From: an uncultured Prevotellaceae bacterium
Lineage (GTDB): Bacteria; Bacteroidota; Bacteroidia; Bacteroidales; Bacteroidaceae
Length of the DNA stretch: 64,000 nucleotides
NCBI GenBank assembly: GCA_902784755.1
Contig: CACZVX010000011.1
Span: 1 to 64,000, forward strand
Direction: 5' to 3'
Shown piece by piece: positions 1-6,861 of the stretch. The notes under the pieces were generated by a model, which was not told where the DNA came from, did not search any database, and saw only the letters and a program-made list of their open reading frames with translations. How positions within the stretch are numbered: position 1 is the first letter of the stretch; each line of letters begins with the position of its first letter. The translations under genes and the position numbers were made by a program.

Positions 1-12
1 GTGTAATAAATT

Positions 13-237
13 ATGGGAAAGATTGTCGTAAATTTGGATGTGGAGATGGCGAAGCGTAAGATTGGGCTCGGTGAACTGGCGGAGCGCATCGGACTGACGC
101 AGGCGAATCTCTCAATCCTGAAAACGGGTAAGGCCAAGGCCATTCGATTCTCAACACTCGAAGCCATATGCCGGGAATTAGGTTGTCAGCCAGGTGATAT
201 TTTAGCGTTTGAAGAAGATGAAGAAGATAAGATTTAA
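13..237 (+). CDS. XRE/Cro-CI-type helix-turn-helix regulator, small
   Basis: A 74-residue protein that is nearly all one helix-turn-helix domain of the Cro/CI (HTH_26, YozG-like) kind. The HTH spans about residues 17-58 (GLGELAERIGLTQANLSILK, then a second conserved block around LEAICRELGCQPGDIL), followed by an acidic tail. The form CRELGCQPGDIL is typical of short regulators that in Bacteroidetes often follow a DUF2975 membrane protein. The window begins just upstream, so such a partner cannot be checked; a TAA at bases 4-6 may be the end of an upstream gene. It probably binds DNA as a dimer; the target is unknown. Confidence 0.9.
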   Translation: MGKIVVNLDVEMAKRKIGLGELAERIGLTQANLSILKTGKAKAIRFSTLEAICRELGCQPGDILAFEEDEEDKI

Positions 238-261
238 TAATTATCACCTTTTTTGAAGTTC

Positions 262-296
262 GTGTAGTTTTTCGGCAGACTGTGCGTCTAAAGAGT
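262..296 (+). promoter_or_regulatory. ECF-type sigma promoter, copy 1
   Basis: A GTAGTTTTTCGG block (265-275) and a CGTCT block (285-289) are separated so that TTTTT and CGTCT begin exactly 17 bases apart. The same arrangement recurs at 318-350 and 906-940. A T-rich -35 preceded by GTA/CAAC plus a CGTC -10 is the usual look of ECF-dependent promoters in Bacteroidetes, unlike the TAnnTTTG housekeeping promoter seen elsewhere in this window. Copies 1 and 2 lie in tandem before the gene at 391. Confidence 0.65.
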
Positions 297-317
297 GGAA
301 GCAAAAAATAATGACAT

Positions 318-350
318 CGGCAACTTTTTCGGAAGTACGCACGTCTAACG
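318..350 (+). promoter_or_regulatory. ECF-type sigma promoter, copy 2
   Basis: CAACTTTTTCGG (321-332) and CGTCTAACG (342-350), with the same 17-base offset between TTTTT and CGTCT as in the copies at 262 and 906. It lies about 40 bases before the start codon at 391 and is the likelier main promoter for that gene. Confidence 0.65.
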
Positions 351-390
351 AATAGAAAACTATTAATAAACAACTAAAAATTTAAGGAAT

Positions 391-879
391 ATGGAAATCT
401 TTTCAATGACATCAGCAACCGTTTTAGCCATGTATATGAATATGGTAAGTGTGAACACCTCAAGCAACTTCGCTTACAATGCGGAGATGCAGGACGGGAA
501 GGTGAACGCCATCACCGTTTGTGAGAACGATGGCAAGTATCTTCACATGCAGAAGAAAGACGTCTATACCTACGATACGCAGGATCGCGTTGTAGCCAAA
601 GAGACTTTCAACTGGGATGAGGAGAATATGAAATGGGTTCCCGTTCAGTTGGTTAACTACATTTATACGGAACAGAGCGTGGAAGTGGAACTCTCTCGCT
701 GGAACCGTAACGAAATGACCTATCGGCAGCCACAGGACCGTATGGTGTATGATTTGATTGCACAGAATGTGGTGGGTGTGAGCCAGTATCGCTGGAATAT
801 GGAACTTAATCGCTACGACCTGGCCTCTGGATACGTGCAGATGCAGACCGATCTTAGCAAGTTGCTGGCACAAAATTGA
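391..879 (+). CDS. DUF3836-like exported protein, putative ECF regulon member
   Basis: A 162-residue protein. Residues about 60-115 contain YTYDTQDRVVAKETFNW and a VNYIYTEQSVEVELSRWN stretch, a tyrosine/tryptophan-rich pattern recalling DUF3836-type proteins of Bacteroidetes and, distantly, YD repeats. The N-terminus has a short hydrophobic run (ATVLAMYMNMVSV) that could be part of an export signal but is not a textbook signal peptide. No enzymatic motif was found. Two copies of the ECF-type promoter precede it and one precedes the sigma gene that follows, so it is probably a direct target of that sigma factor. Family assignment is tentative. Confidence 0.75.
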   Translation: MEIFSMTSATVLAMYMNMVSVNTSSNFAYNAEMQDGKVNAITVCENDGKYLHMQKKDVYTYDTQDRVVAKETFNWDEENMKWVPVQLVNYIYTEQSVEVELSRWNRNEMTYRQPQDRMVYDLIAQNVVGVSQYRWNMELNRYDLASGYVQMQTDLSKLLAQN

Positions 880-905
880 TTTTTTCCATAAAAAAAAGAT
901 ATTTC

Positions 906-940
906 GTGTAGTTTTTCGGATGACTGTGCGTCTAACGAGT
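906..940 (+). promoter_or_regulatory. ECF-type sigma promoter, copy 3 (before the sigma gene)
   Basis: GTAGTTTTTCGG (908-919) and CGTCTAACGAGT (929-940). Over 35 bases it differs from the copy at 262-296 at only three positions. It lies 27 bases before the ECF sigma start codon, which suggests autoregulation. Confidence 0.65.
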
Positions 941-966
941 AGATACATTAAATACAACGAACCGAA

Positions 967-1437
967 ATGGAACAACAAGAAAAAGACTTCTCGCGCATGA
1001 TCCGGGAGCAGAAAGCCACCATCTACACGGTGTGCTATATGTTCTCAAAGGACAAGGAGGAAATTGATGACCTCTTCCAGGAAGTGCTCGTCAAGCTGTG
1101 GCAGGGCTACGACTCCTTTCAGGGCAAGAGCGACCTGCGGACGTGGATTTACAGGGTGAGCCTGAACACTTGTATCTCTATCGACCGTAAGAAAAAGCGC
1201 CGCAAGACGCAGCCGCTTTTGGAGGGTGTGGACCTGTTTGACAAGAACGATGCTGACAACCGTCAGACGGACCTGCTGCATGAACGTATCGGCAAACTCC
1301 AGGCCTTCGATCGTGCCATCGTACTACTCTGGCTGGAGAATTTGAGTTACGAGGAGATTGCGCAGATTGTCGGTATCTCGGTGAAGAACGTTTCGGTGAA
1401 GTTGTATCGCATTAAGGAACAATTAAAGCAAATGTAA
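967..1437 (+). CDS. ECF-type RNA polymerase sigma-70 factor
   Basis: A 156-residue sigma factor with region 2 at about residues 10-78 (DDLFQEVLVKLWQGYDSF and LRTWIYRVSLNTCI) and region 4 at about 105-156 (LSYEEIAQIVGISVKNVSVKLYRIKEQL). No sigma-1 or sigma-3 regions are present and the length is normal for the ECF group. It would direct RNA polymerase to the CGTCT-type promoters seen at 262, 318 and 906. The next gene, 14 bases downstream, encodes a membrane protein that could hold it inactive, and an M50 protease-like gene follows. No FecI/FecR pair is present: there is no FecR domain and no adjacent TonB receptor. Confidence 0.95.
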   Translation: MEQQEKDFSRMIREQKATIYTVCYMFSKDKEEIDDLFQEVLVKLWQGYDSFQGKSDLRTWIYRVSLNTCISIDRKKKRRKTQPLLEGVDLFDKNDADNRQTDLLHERIGKLQAFDRAIVLLWLENLSYEEIAQIVGISVKNVSVKLYRIKEQLKQM

Positions 1438-1451
1438 AAAACTACACGATT

Positions 1452-2042
1452 ATGGAAAATATTGAAAATAGGAATGAATTGGAGGAGATGCGCCGCGAGT
1501 TGCAGGCGCTGAAGGACAAGGTGGAAAGAAAGGGCGTGCTCAACGAAAAGCTTGTCAAGAAGTCTATCCGTGACAATATGAAGGGCATTCATCACACCAT
1601 CTACAAATTGTTGGCCGTGGCAGTGCTGGTCACCCCGTTATGGCTGTTTATCAAGTATCAGTATAACCTTTCATGGCCGCTCTTCATCTTTACGCTGTTG
1701 ATCATGTATGTGTCGATATTCTTCGACTGGTTTATCAACCGTATAGATATCGACAATTTGGGCAAAAACCTGAAGGAAACCGCCAACAGCTTGTTGGAGA
1801 TGAAGAAGCGCCGCTCGCTTCAGGAGAAGATTGCCTTCTGTGTGCTTCCCATCTGGATGCTGTGGCTGGGCTACGAGTTCTACCATAATATTGCAAGCCA
1901 CAGTGAGGCCATTGCCATTATGGTCGGTGCAATTATCGGCGGCGTCATCGGTGGTGCCATCGGACTGAGTATCTTCTTCAAGTGGCAGCGGAAGAACGAC
2001 GAGATGATAGAACAGATCAATGATTTGCTGAAGGAGGAATAG
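1452..2042 (+). CDS. Four-helix membrane protein, candidate anti-sigma partner
   Basis: A 196-residue protein. Residues 1-45 are charged and likely coiled coil (ELEEMRRELQALKDKVERK). Four hydrophobic segments follow at about 50-67, 74-92, 125-142 and 152-173, the last glycine-rich (MVGAIIGGVIGGAIGLSIFF). The tail is charged. No family is recognised. It starts 14 bases after the sigma gene and is almost certainly cotranscribed. A cytoplasmic coiled-coil N-terminus on a membrane anchor beside an ECF sigma gene is compatible with an anti-sigma role, but no zinc-binding anti-sigma motif (HxxxCxxC) is present, so this rests on position only. Confidence 0.85.
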   Translation: MENIENRNELEEMRRELQALKDKVERKGVLNEKLVKKSIRDNMKGIHHTIYKLLAVAVLVTPLWLFIKYQYNLSWPLFIFTLLIMYVSIFFDWFINRIDIDNLGKNLKETANSLLEMKKRRSLQEKIAFCVLPIWMLWLGYEFYHNIASHSEAIAIMVGAIIGGVIGGAIGLSIFFKWQRKNDEMIEQINDLLKEE

Positions 2043-2115
2043 AAATAAGAAGTGATAAGGGATGAAAGAGCGTAAGAAAACAATCCTAAATTCGTAAAAC
2101 TGCAATTTTGAAATA

Positions 2116-3264
2116 ATGAAAACAATACTGAAAATGGTCTTGGGCCTACTTTGCGGATGTGCTATCGGTTTTCTGGTAGGCATCGGTGCTGCGGTCGTCT
2201 TTAATGATATCAGTTGGTCTGAGGCCATCCATAAGGTATTCAGCGGCAATCTGTCGCGCTTGCTGATACCCGTTCTTTGGGGACTGTTGTGGCTTTTGGT
2301 GAGTATGCTCCTACAAGTCACTATTCATGAGGGTGGTCATTTGGTGGCAGGCTTGCTCACAGGCTATCGCTTCGTGTCCTTCCGTGTTCTCGAATTCACC
2401 TTGATTAAGAAAGACGGTCGCTATCAATGGCGCCGCTATGCCTTGGCTTCTACGGGTGGACAATGTCTGATGGCTCCGCCACAGCGTCCGCTACAGGATA
2501 TAGACACCCGATGGTATAATGCCGGTGGTGTATTGGCCAATATCATCGTGAGCACCATTGCCTTGCTCCTGTTAATATATGTCGATATGCCGGTGTGGGC
2601 TGAGACATTCATGCTGATGATGGCCTTTATCGGCTACATGCTGGCGCTCGTCAATGGCATTCCCTTGAAGATTGGCGGTATCAACAACGATGGGCGCAAT
2701 CTGCTGTTTCTCGAAAAGTCGCCGGAAGACAAGCGCATTCTCTGCCAGATGTTGGAGGCAAATGCTTGTATTCAAGAGGGTGTGCAGCCCAAAGACCTAC
2801 CCGAAGCCATGTTCCCGCAGAAAGAAGGAATAGACTGGCACGACGCGTTGCAGACGAATTGGCAGTTGATGGCTATCACCCGTATGGTGAACCAGCACCG
2901 TTGGGAAGATGCTTATGCCCGAATCCACGAAGCAATGGCAGAAAAAAAGCATATCATTAAACTCTTCCAACTCGAACTGACGCTGGAACAGATTTTCGTC
3001 TGTCTGGCCACAGGCCGAAAGGATGAGGCCCGTGAATGCTATAACAAAGAGATGCGCAAGTATGTGAGTCAGTTCAAGAAAACCCATAGCAGCAAGCAGC
3101 GCATCCATTTCGCCGCGACCCTGCTCTTGGACGACAAGCGTGATGAAGCCGAGGCTATATTAAATAAGGTGAAGGAACATCGCCAAGACTACGTTTTGCA
3201 AGGCGAAGTGGATATGGACATCGAACTTATGGAGTGGATACTGGAGAACAGCGCAACCTGCTAA
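2116..3264 (+). CDS. M50 (site-2-protease-like) membrane metalloprotease
   Basis: A 382-residue protein with helices at about 7-29, 50-70, 140-155 and 162-182. It shows the three signatures of the M50 family: the zinc motif HEGGH at 71-75 inside a hydrophobic segment, an AGGVLAN segment at 136-142 matching the family's GPxxN element, and NGIPxxxxxxxNDG at 180-193 matching the NxxPxxxxDG element that supplies the third zinc ligand. Residues about 225-382 form a soluble helical region that may be TPR-like. Family members cut substrates within the membrane. Placed after an ECF sigma gene and a small membrane protein, it could release or regulate the sigma factor. The 73-base gap upstream leaves cotranscription likely but unproven. 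Confidence 0.85.
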   Translation: MKTILKMVLGLLCGCAIGFLVGIGAAVVFNDISWSEAIHKVFSGNLSRLLIPVLWGLLWLLVSMLLQVTIHEGGHLVAGLLTGYRFVSFRVLEFTLIKKDGRYQWRRYALASTGGQCLMAPPQRPLQDIDTRWYNAGGVLANIIVSTIALLLLIYVDMPVWAETFMLMMAFIGYMLALVNGIPLKIGGINNDGRNLLFLEKSPEDKRILCQMLEANACIQEGVQPKDLPEAMFPQKEGIDWHDALQTNWQLMAITRMVNQHRWEDAYARIHEAMAEKKHIIKLFQLELTLEQIFVCLATGRKDEARECYNKEMRKYVSQFKKTHSSKQRIHFAATLLLDDKRDEAEAILNKVKEHRQDYVLQGEVDMDIELMEWILENSATC

Positions 3265-3341
3265 GTATAACAATATTGCGAACTGAATGCAAATTTTTGC
3301 GAACTGATTCCGTAAAAGTACATTTTTGCGAATGCGTTTTC

Positions 3342-3372
3342 TTGGTGAGCTTGCATTTTACTTTTATCTTTG
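3342..3372 (+). promoter_or_regulatory. Housekeeping promoter before the ybjQ-like gene
   Basis: TTGG at 3342-3345, a 19-base gap and TATCTTTG at 3365-3372: the Bacteroidetes -33/-7 pattern at the usual spacing. Upstream, TTGCGAA occurs three times (about 3275-3335). Confidence 0.7.
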
Positions 3373-3423
3373 CAACATGATACAATTCTTGATATTATAA
3401 ACAATTTAAACATATATAGAATT

Positions 3424-3741
3424 ATGATTTTATCAACAACCCCAACTATTGAAGGCCAGACCATTAAAGAATATAAAGGTGTGGTGACAGGTGAGACCAT
3501 TATTGGTGCAAACTTCGTGAAGGACTTTTTTGCAGGTATCCGTGACATCGTGGGCGGACGCTCTGCCGCTTATGAGAAAGTGCTGCGTGAGGCTAAGGAT
3601 ACTTCGATGAAGGAAATGGAAGACCGTGCCCGCGAATTGGGTGCCAATGCCATTGTGAGCATCGATATCGACTATGAGACCATCGGACAGGGCAATTCCA
3701 TGCTGATGGTGGCTACCAGCGGAACAGCAGTGGTGATTTGA
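3424..3741 (+). CDS. YbjQ/UPF0145 family protein
   Basis: A 105-residue protein of the UPF0145 family. Recognisable parts are [14 protein letters not shown], the [15 protein letters not shown] segment, the central arginine/glutamate helix and the ending [19 protein letters not shown]. Family members form pentameric beta-rich assemblies; the name heavy-metal-binding domain is historical and the function is not settled. The ATG at 3424 gives the normal family length; an in-frame ATG upstream at 3370 would add 18 residues foreign to the family. It appears monocistronic, with its own promoter. Confidence 0.92.
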   Translation: MILSTTPTIEGQTIKEYKGVVTGETIIGANFVKDFFAGIRDIVGGRSAAYEKVLREAKDTSMKEMEDRARELGANAIVSIDIDYETIGQGNSMLMVATSGTAVVI

Positions 3742-3860
3742 GTGTTAAGTGAGACATTATATAATGAAAATGAGAGGGAATATGTTCCCTTGTTGAAAAA
3801 GATTGTTTACTTTTGCATTCGGAAATGTGAATCTTTTGAACTAAATTATATTAACGTAAG

Positions 3861-6692
3861 ATGAAATTTAAGAAATTCTTTGTGATGGCAGCACTGCTCG
3901 TGAGTGGTACCGCCATGATGACGGCACAACAGATGCAGATGCCGCAAATGCCAGTTGACAAGGATGTACGAATTGGCAAACTGGACAACGGACTGACTTA
4001 TTACATCCGCCGCAACGGCTATCCTGAGCATGTGGCCAACTTCTACATCGCTCAGAAAGTAGGTTCTATCAATGAGAACGATGATCAGCGTGGTTTGGCT
4101 CACTTCCTGGAGCACATGGCTTTCAACGGCTCCGACCATTTCAAGGGCAATGCCATGCAGGAGTATCTGCAGAGCATCGGTGTGGAATATGGCCGTAACC
4201 TGAATGCCTACACTTCCACCGACCAGACGGTTTACTACATCAATGACGTTCCCTCTGCCCGCATTTCTGCCCTCGACTCCTGCTTGCTGGTGTTGAAGGA
4301 TTGGTCGAATGGTCTGACGCTGACCTCAGAGGCTATCGATGAGGAACGTGATATCATTCACAACGAATACCGCATGCGTGTTACCGGTTCTCAGAAGATT
4401 ATCGAGACGGTGCTTCCCGATCTCTATCCCGGTTCAAAGTACGGTCAGCGTTTCCCCATTGGTCTGATGGAGATTATCGATGGCTGTAATCCCGAGACTT
4501 TGCGTGCTTACTATCGCAAGTGGTACTATCCGAAGAATCAGGGTATCATCGTGGTGGGTGATATCGACGTTGATCGTACGGAAGCGAAGATCAAGGAGAT
4601 GTTTGGTGGCATCAAGACTCCTGCTGGAGCTGCTGACGTGGTTCCTGAGAAGGTGCCCGATAACGAGAATGCCATCTATGTGATTGGCAAGGACAAGGAG
4701 ATGCAGGCCACTGTGTTTAACATCATGATGAAGCACGAGCCGGTTCCTCAGGAGGTGAAGAACTCCGTGGCTTATTTGGTTATTGACTATGCGAAAGCTG
4801 TGATTGCTGCCATGGCCAATGCGCGTCTGAGCGAAATGGCACAGCAGCCCGATTGTCCGTTCCTGCAGAGTCAGGTAAACGATGGCCATTATCTCGTTTC
4901 ACGTACGATGGATGCTTTCAATGCGATTGTGGTGCCTAAGGAAGGCAAGGAACTGGAAGCCCTCGCTGCCATGATGCGTGAGCTGAAGCGTATTGACGAA
5001 TTTGGCTTTACGGCTACTGAGTATGAGCGCGCCAAGGCTGATGTGTTAGCTCAGATTGAGAACCTTTATAACAACCGCGAGAAGCAGCCTAACGATTTCT
5101 ATTGCCAGCAGTATGTACAACATTTCATCGATGGTGAGCCTATCCCGAGTCTCGAAGAACAGTATCAGATGCTCAATCAGATGGTTCCCATGTTGAACGT
5201 TGATGTTGCTAACCAGATAGTTAAGGAGTTTATTACGGAGGTGGATACCAACCTCGTGATACTGTCCATGATGCAGGAAAAGGAAGGCAAGCAGTATTTC
5301 ACCAAGGACGATATGAAGAAGGTGGTGGAAGGCGTTCGTTCCGAGAAGCTGGAAGCTTATGTGGACAACGTGAAGCAGGAGCCCCTGATGGCTACCTTGC
5401 CAAAGGCAGGTAAGATTGTGAAGGAGACTGAGAACAAGCAGCTTGGCTTCAAGGAGCTTACGCTCAGCAATGGTGTGAAGGTGATGATGAAGAAGACCGA
5501 CTTCAATGCCGATGAGATTCTCTTCAAGGCTGTTGCCGAGGGTGGTTTTTCTATGTTTGACAAGAAGGACAACAACAATCTGATAGGTATGCAGTTCCTG
5601 CTCTCACAGACCGGACTCGGTAACTTCAGTAACACTGATTTGCAGAAGGTTCTGGCAGGTAAGAAGTGCGGTGTGCAGATGTCTGTCAACAATTTCACCC
5701 ATGGTTTCTCTGGTAATTCCACCCCGAAGGATCTCGAGACGATGATGCAGCTGCTCTATCTGAACTTCACGGCTTTGAACAAGGATGAGAAGGCTATGGA
5801 CAACATGCGCCAGAACATTTCGCTCGTGCTGAAGAATATGAGCCTGAATGCCGACTTGGTATTTGAGGATTCATTAGGTTCGGTTACCTATCAGAACAAT
5901 CCGCTCTTCCGCGTTCCTACCGTTGAAGCCGTTGCCGACATCAATCTGGACCGTATGATGGAGATGGCACATCAGTTGAATGGCAATGCTGCCGACTTCA
6001 CCTTCATGTTCTCCGGTAACTATGATGAGGCTCTGTTGCGTCAGTATATTGAGCAGTATATCGCCTCACTGCCTTCTACCGGCAAGGCTACGTCTAAGGG
6101 TAAGGAAATCCGCACCTTCGCCAATGGTGTGAAGAAGTGCTCCTTCACGAAAGAGATGCAGAACCCACAGTCTCAGGCTCAGGAAATCTGGCGCTCTAAT
6201 CCCATGAAATATACATTGGAGAAGACGGTGCTGCTCAATGTGTCCTATCGTCTGCTTGATATGACCTTCAACCGTGAGATTCGTGAGCGCCTCTCTGCTG
6301 CCTATCATGCAGGAGCCGACATCGACCTTGATGTGGACGGACCGAATATCTATTACATCTTGAAGGGAGTTGGAAAACTGAATCCTGATAAGGCTTTAGG
6401 CGCTATTCCTGAGTTCCAGAAGGGTATGGATGCCACAGTGGCAAGTCCTAACCTGGAAGATCTTCAGAAAGCCAAGCAGATTATGCTGAAGCAGGCTGAT
6501 GAGGATGCCAAGACCAACAGCCACTGGCTGAATGTAATGACTCGCTGGATTCTCCAGGGTGTGGACATCGAGACGAATTATAAGAAGACGGTGGAGGCTG
6601 TGACTCCAGCTGCTATCTCTAACTTCTTGAAGAACGATATTCTGAAGAGCGGCAACCACATTGAGGTGGTGATGATGCCGGAAAAGAAATAG
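3861..6692 (+). CDS. M16 (insulinase/pitrilysin) family zinc protease, copy 1
   Basis: A 943-residue protein with an N-terminal signal peptide (about residues 1-22, ending TAMMTAQQ), so it is exported. The inverted zinc motif HFLEH is at 81-85, with the expected downstream acidic helix (EERDIIHNEY). The chain holds two M16 repeats, an active N-terminal one and an inactive C-terminal one beginning near residue 520 (KELTLSNGVKVMMKKTDF). Size and layout match the large periplasmic M16 peptidases of Bacteroidetes, which degrade peptides in a closed chamber. A TACTTTTG -7 element is present at 3808-3815. A close paralogue follows at 6862. Confidence 0.95.
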   Translation: MKFKKFFVMAALLVSGTAMMTAQQMQMPQMPVDKDVRIGKLDNGLTYYIRRNGYPEHVANFYIAQKVGSINENDDQRGLAHFLEHMAFNGSDHFKGNAMQEYLQSIGVEYGRNLNAYTSTDQTVYYINDVPSARISALDSCLLVLKDWSNGLTLTSEAIDEERDIIHNEYRMRVTGSQKIIETVLPDLYPGSKYGQRFPIGLMEIIDGCNPETLRAYYRKWYYPKNQGIIVVGDIDVDRTEAKIKEMFGGIKTPAGAADVVPEKVPDNENAIYVIGKDKEMQATVFNIMMKHEPVPQEVKNSVAYLVIDYAKAVIAAMANARLSEMAQQPDCPFLQSQVNDGHYLVSRTMDAFNAIVVPKEGKELEALAAMMRELKRIDEFGFTATEYERAKADVLAQIENLYNNREKQPNDFYCQQYVQHFIDGEPIPSLEEQYQMLNQMVPMLNVDVANQIVKEFITEVDTNLVILSMMQEKEGKQYFTKDDMKKVVEGVRSEKLEAYVDNVKQEPLMATLPKAGKIVKETENKQLGFKELTLSNGVKVMMKKTDFNADEILFKAVAEGGFSMFDKKDNNNLIGMQFLLSQTGLGNFSNTDLQKVLAGKKCGVQMSVNNFTHGFSGNSTPKDLETMMQLLYLNFTALNKDEKAMDNMRQNISLVLKNMSLNADLVFEDSLGSVTYQNNPLFRVPTVEAVADINLDRMMEMAHQLNGNAADFTFMFSGNYDEALLRQYIEQYIASLPSTGKATSKGKEIRTFANGVKKCSFTKEMQNPQSQAQEIWRSNPMKYTLEKTVLLNVSYRLLDMTFNREIRERLSAAYHAGADIDLDVDGPNIYYILKGVGKLNPDKALGAIPEFQKGMDATVASPNLEDLQKAKQIMLKQADEDAKTNSHWLNVMTRWILQGVDIETNYKKTVEAVTPAAISNFLKNDILKSGNHIEVVMMPEKK

Positions 6693-6734
6693 AACTTAAG
6701 GACTTATAAGACTCTAAGGCCTTTTAAGAATTAT

Positions 6735-6768
6735 CGCCGTGTGGCACACGCTGTCGCACGGCGGTTTT
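6735..6768 (+). terminator. Rho-independent terminator after first M16 gene
   Basis: Perfect 7-bp stem CGCCGTG (6735-6741) with CACGGCG (6757-6763), a 15-base loop that can itself fold, then GTTTTAT. It separates the two M16 genes into distinct transcription units. Confidence 0.7.
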
Positions 6769-6861
6769 ATAAAAAAATAAAAAAAGAACATGCCTTTGTA
6801 GCCTAATTCCTTTGGTAAGCGTTATAATTACAGACATTTTTAGAAATACTATAATCAAATT

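Noticed and set aside
13..237. Small XRE protein as antitoxin of a toxin-antitoxin pair
   Set aside because: No toxin-like gene is adjacent on the right, and the left neighbour is outside the window; the sequence type is not an antitoxin family I recognise.
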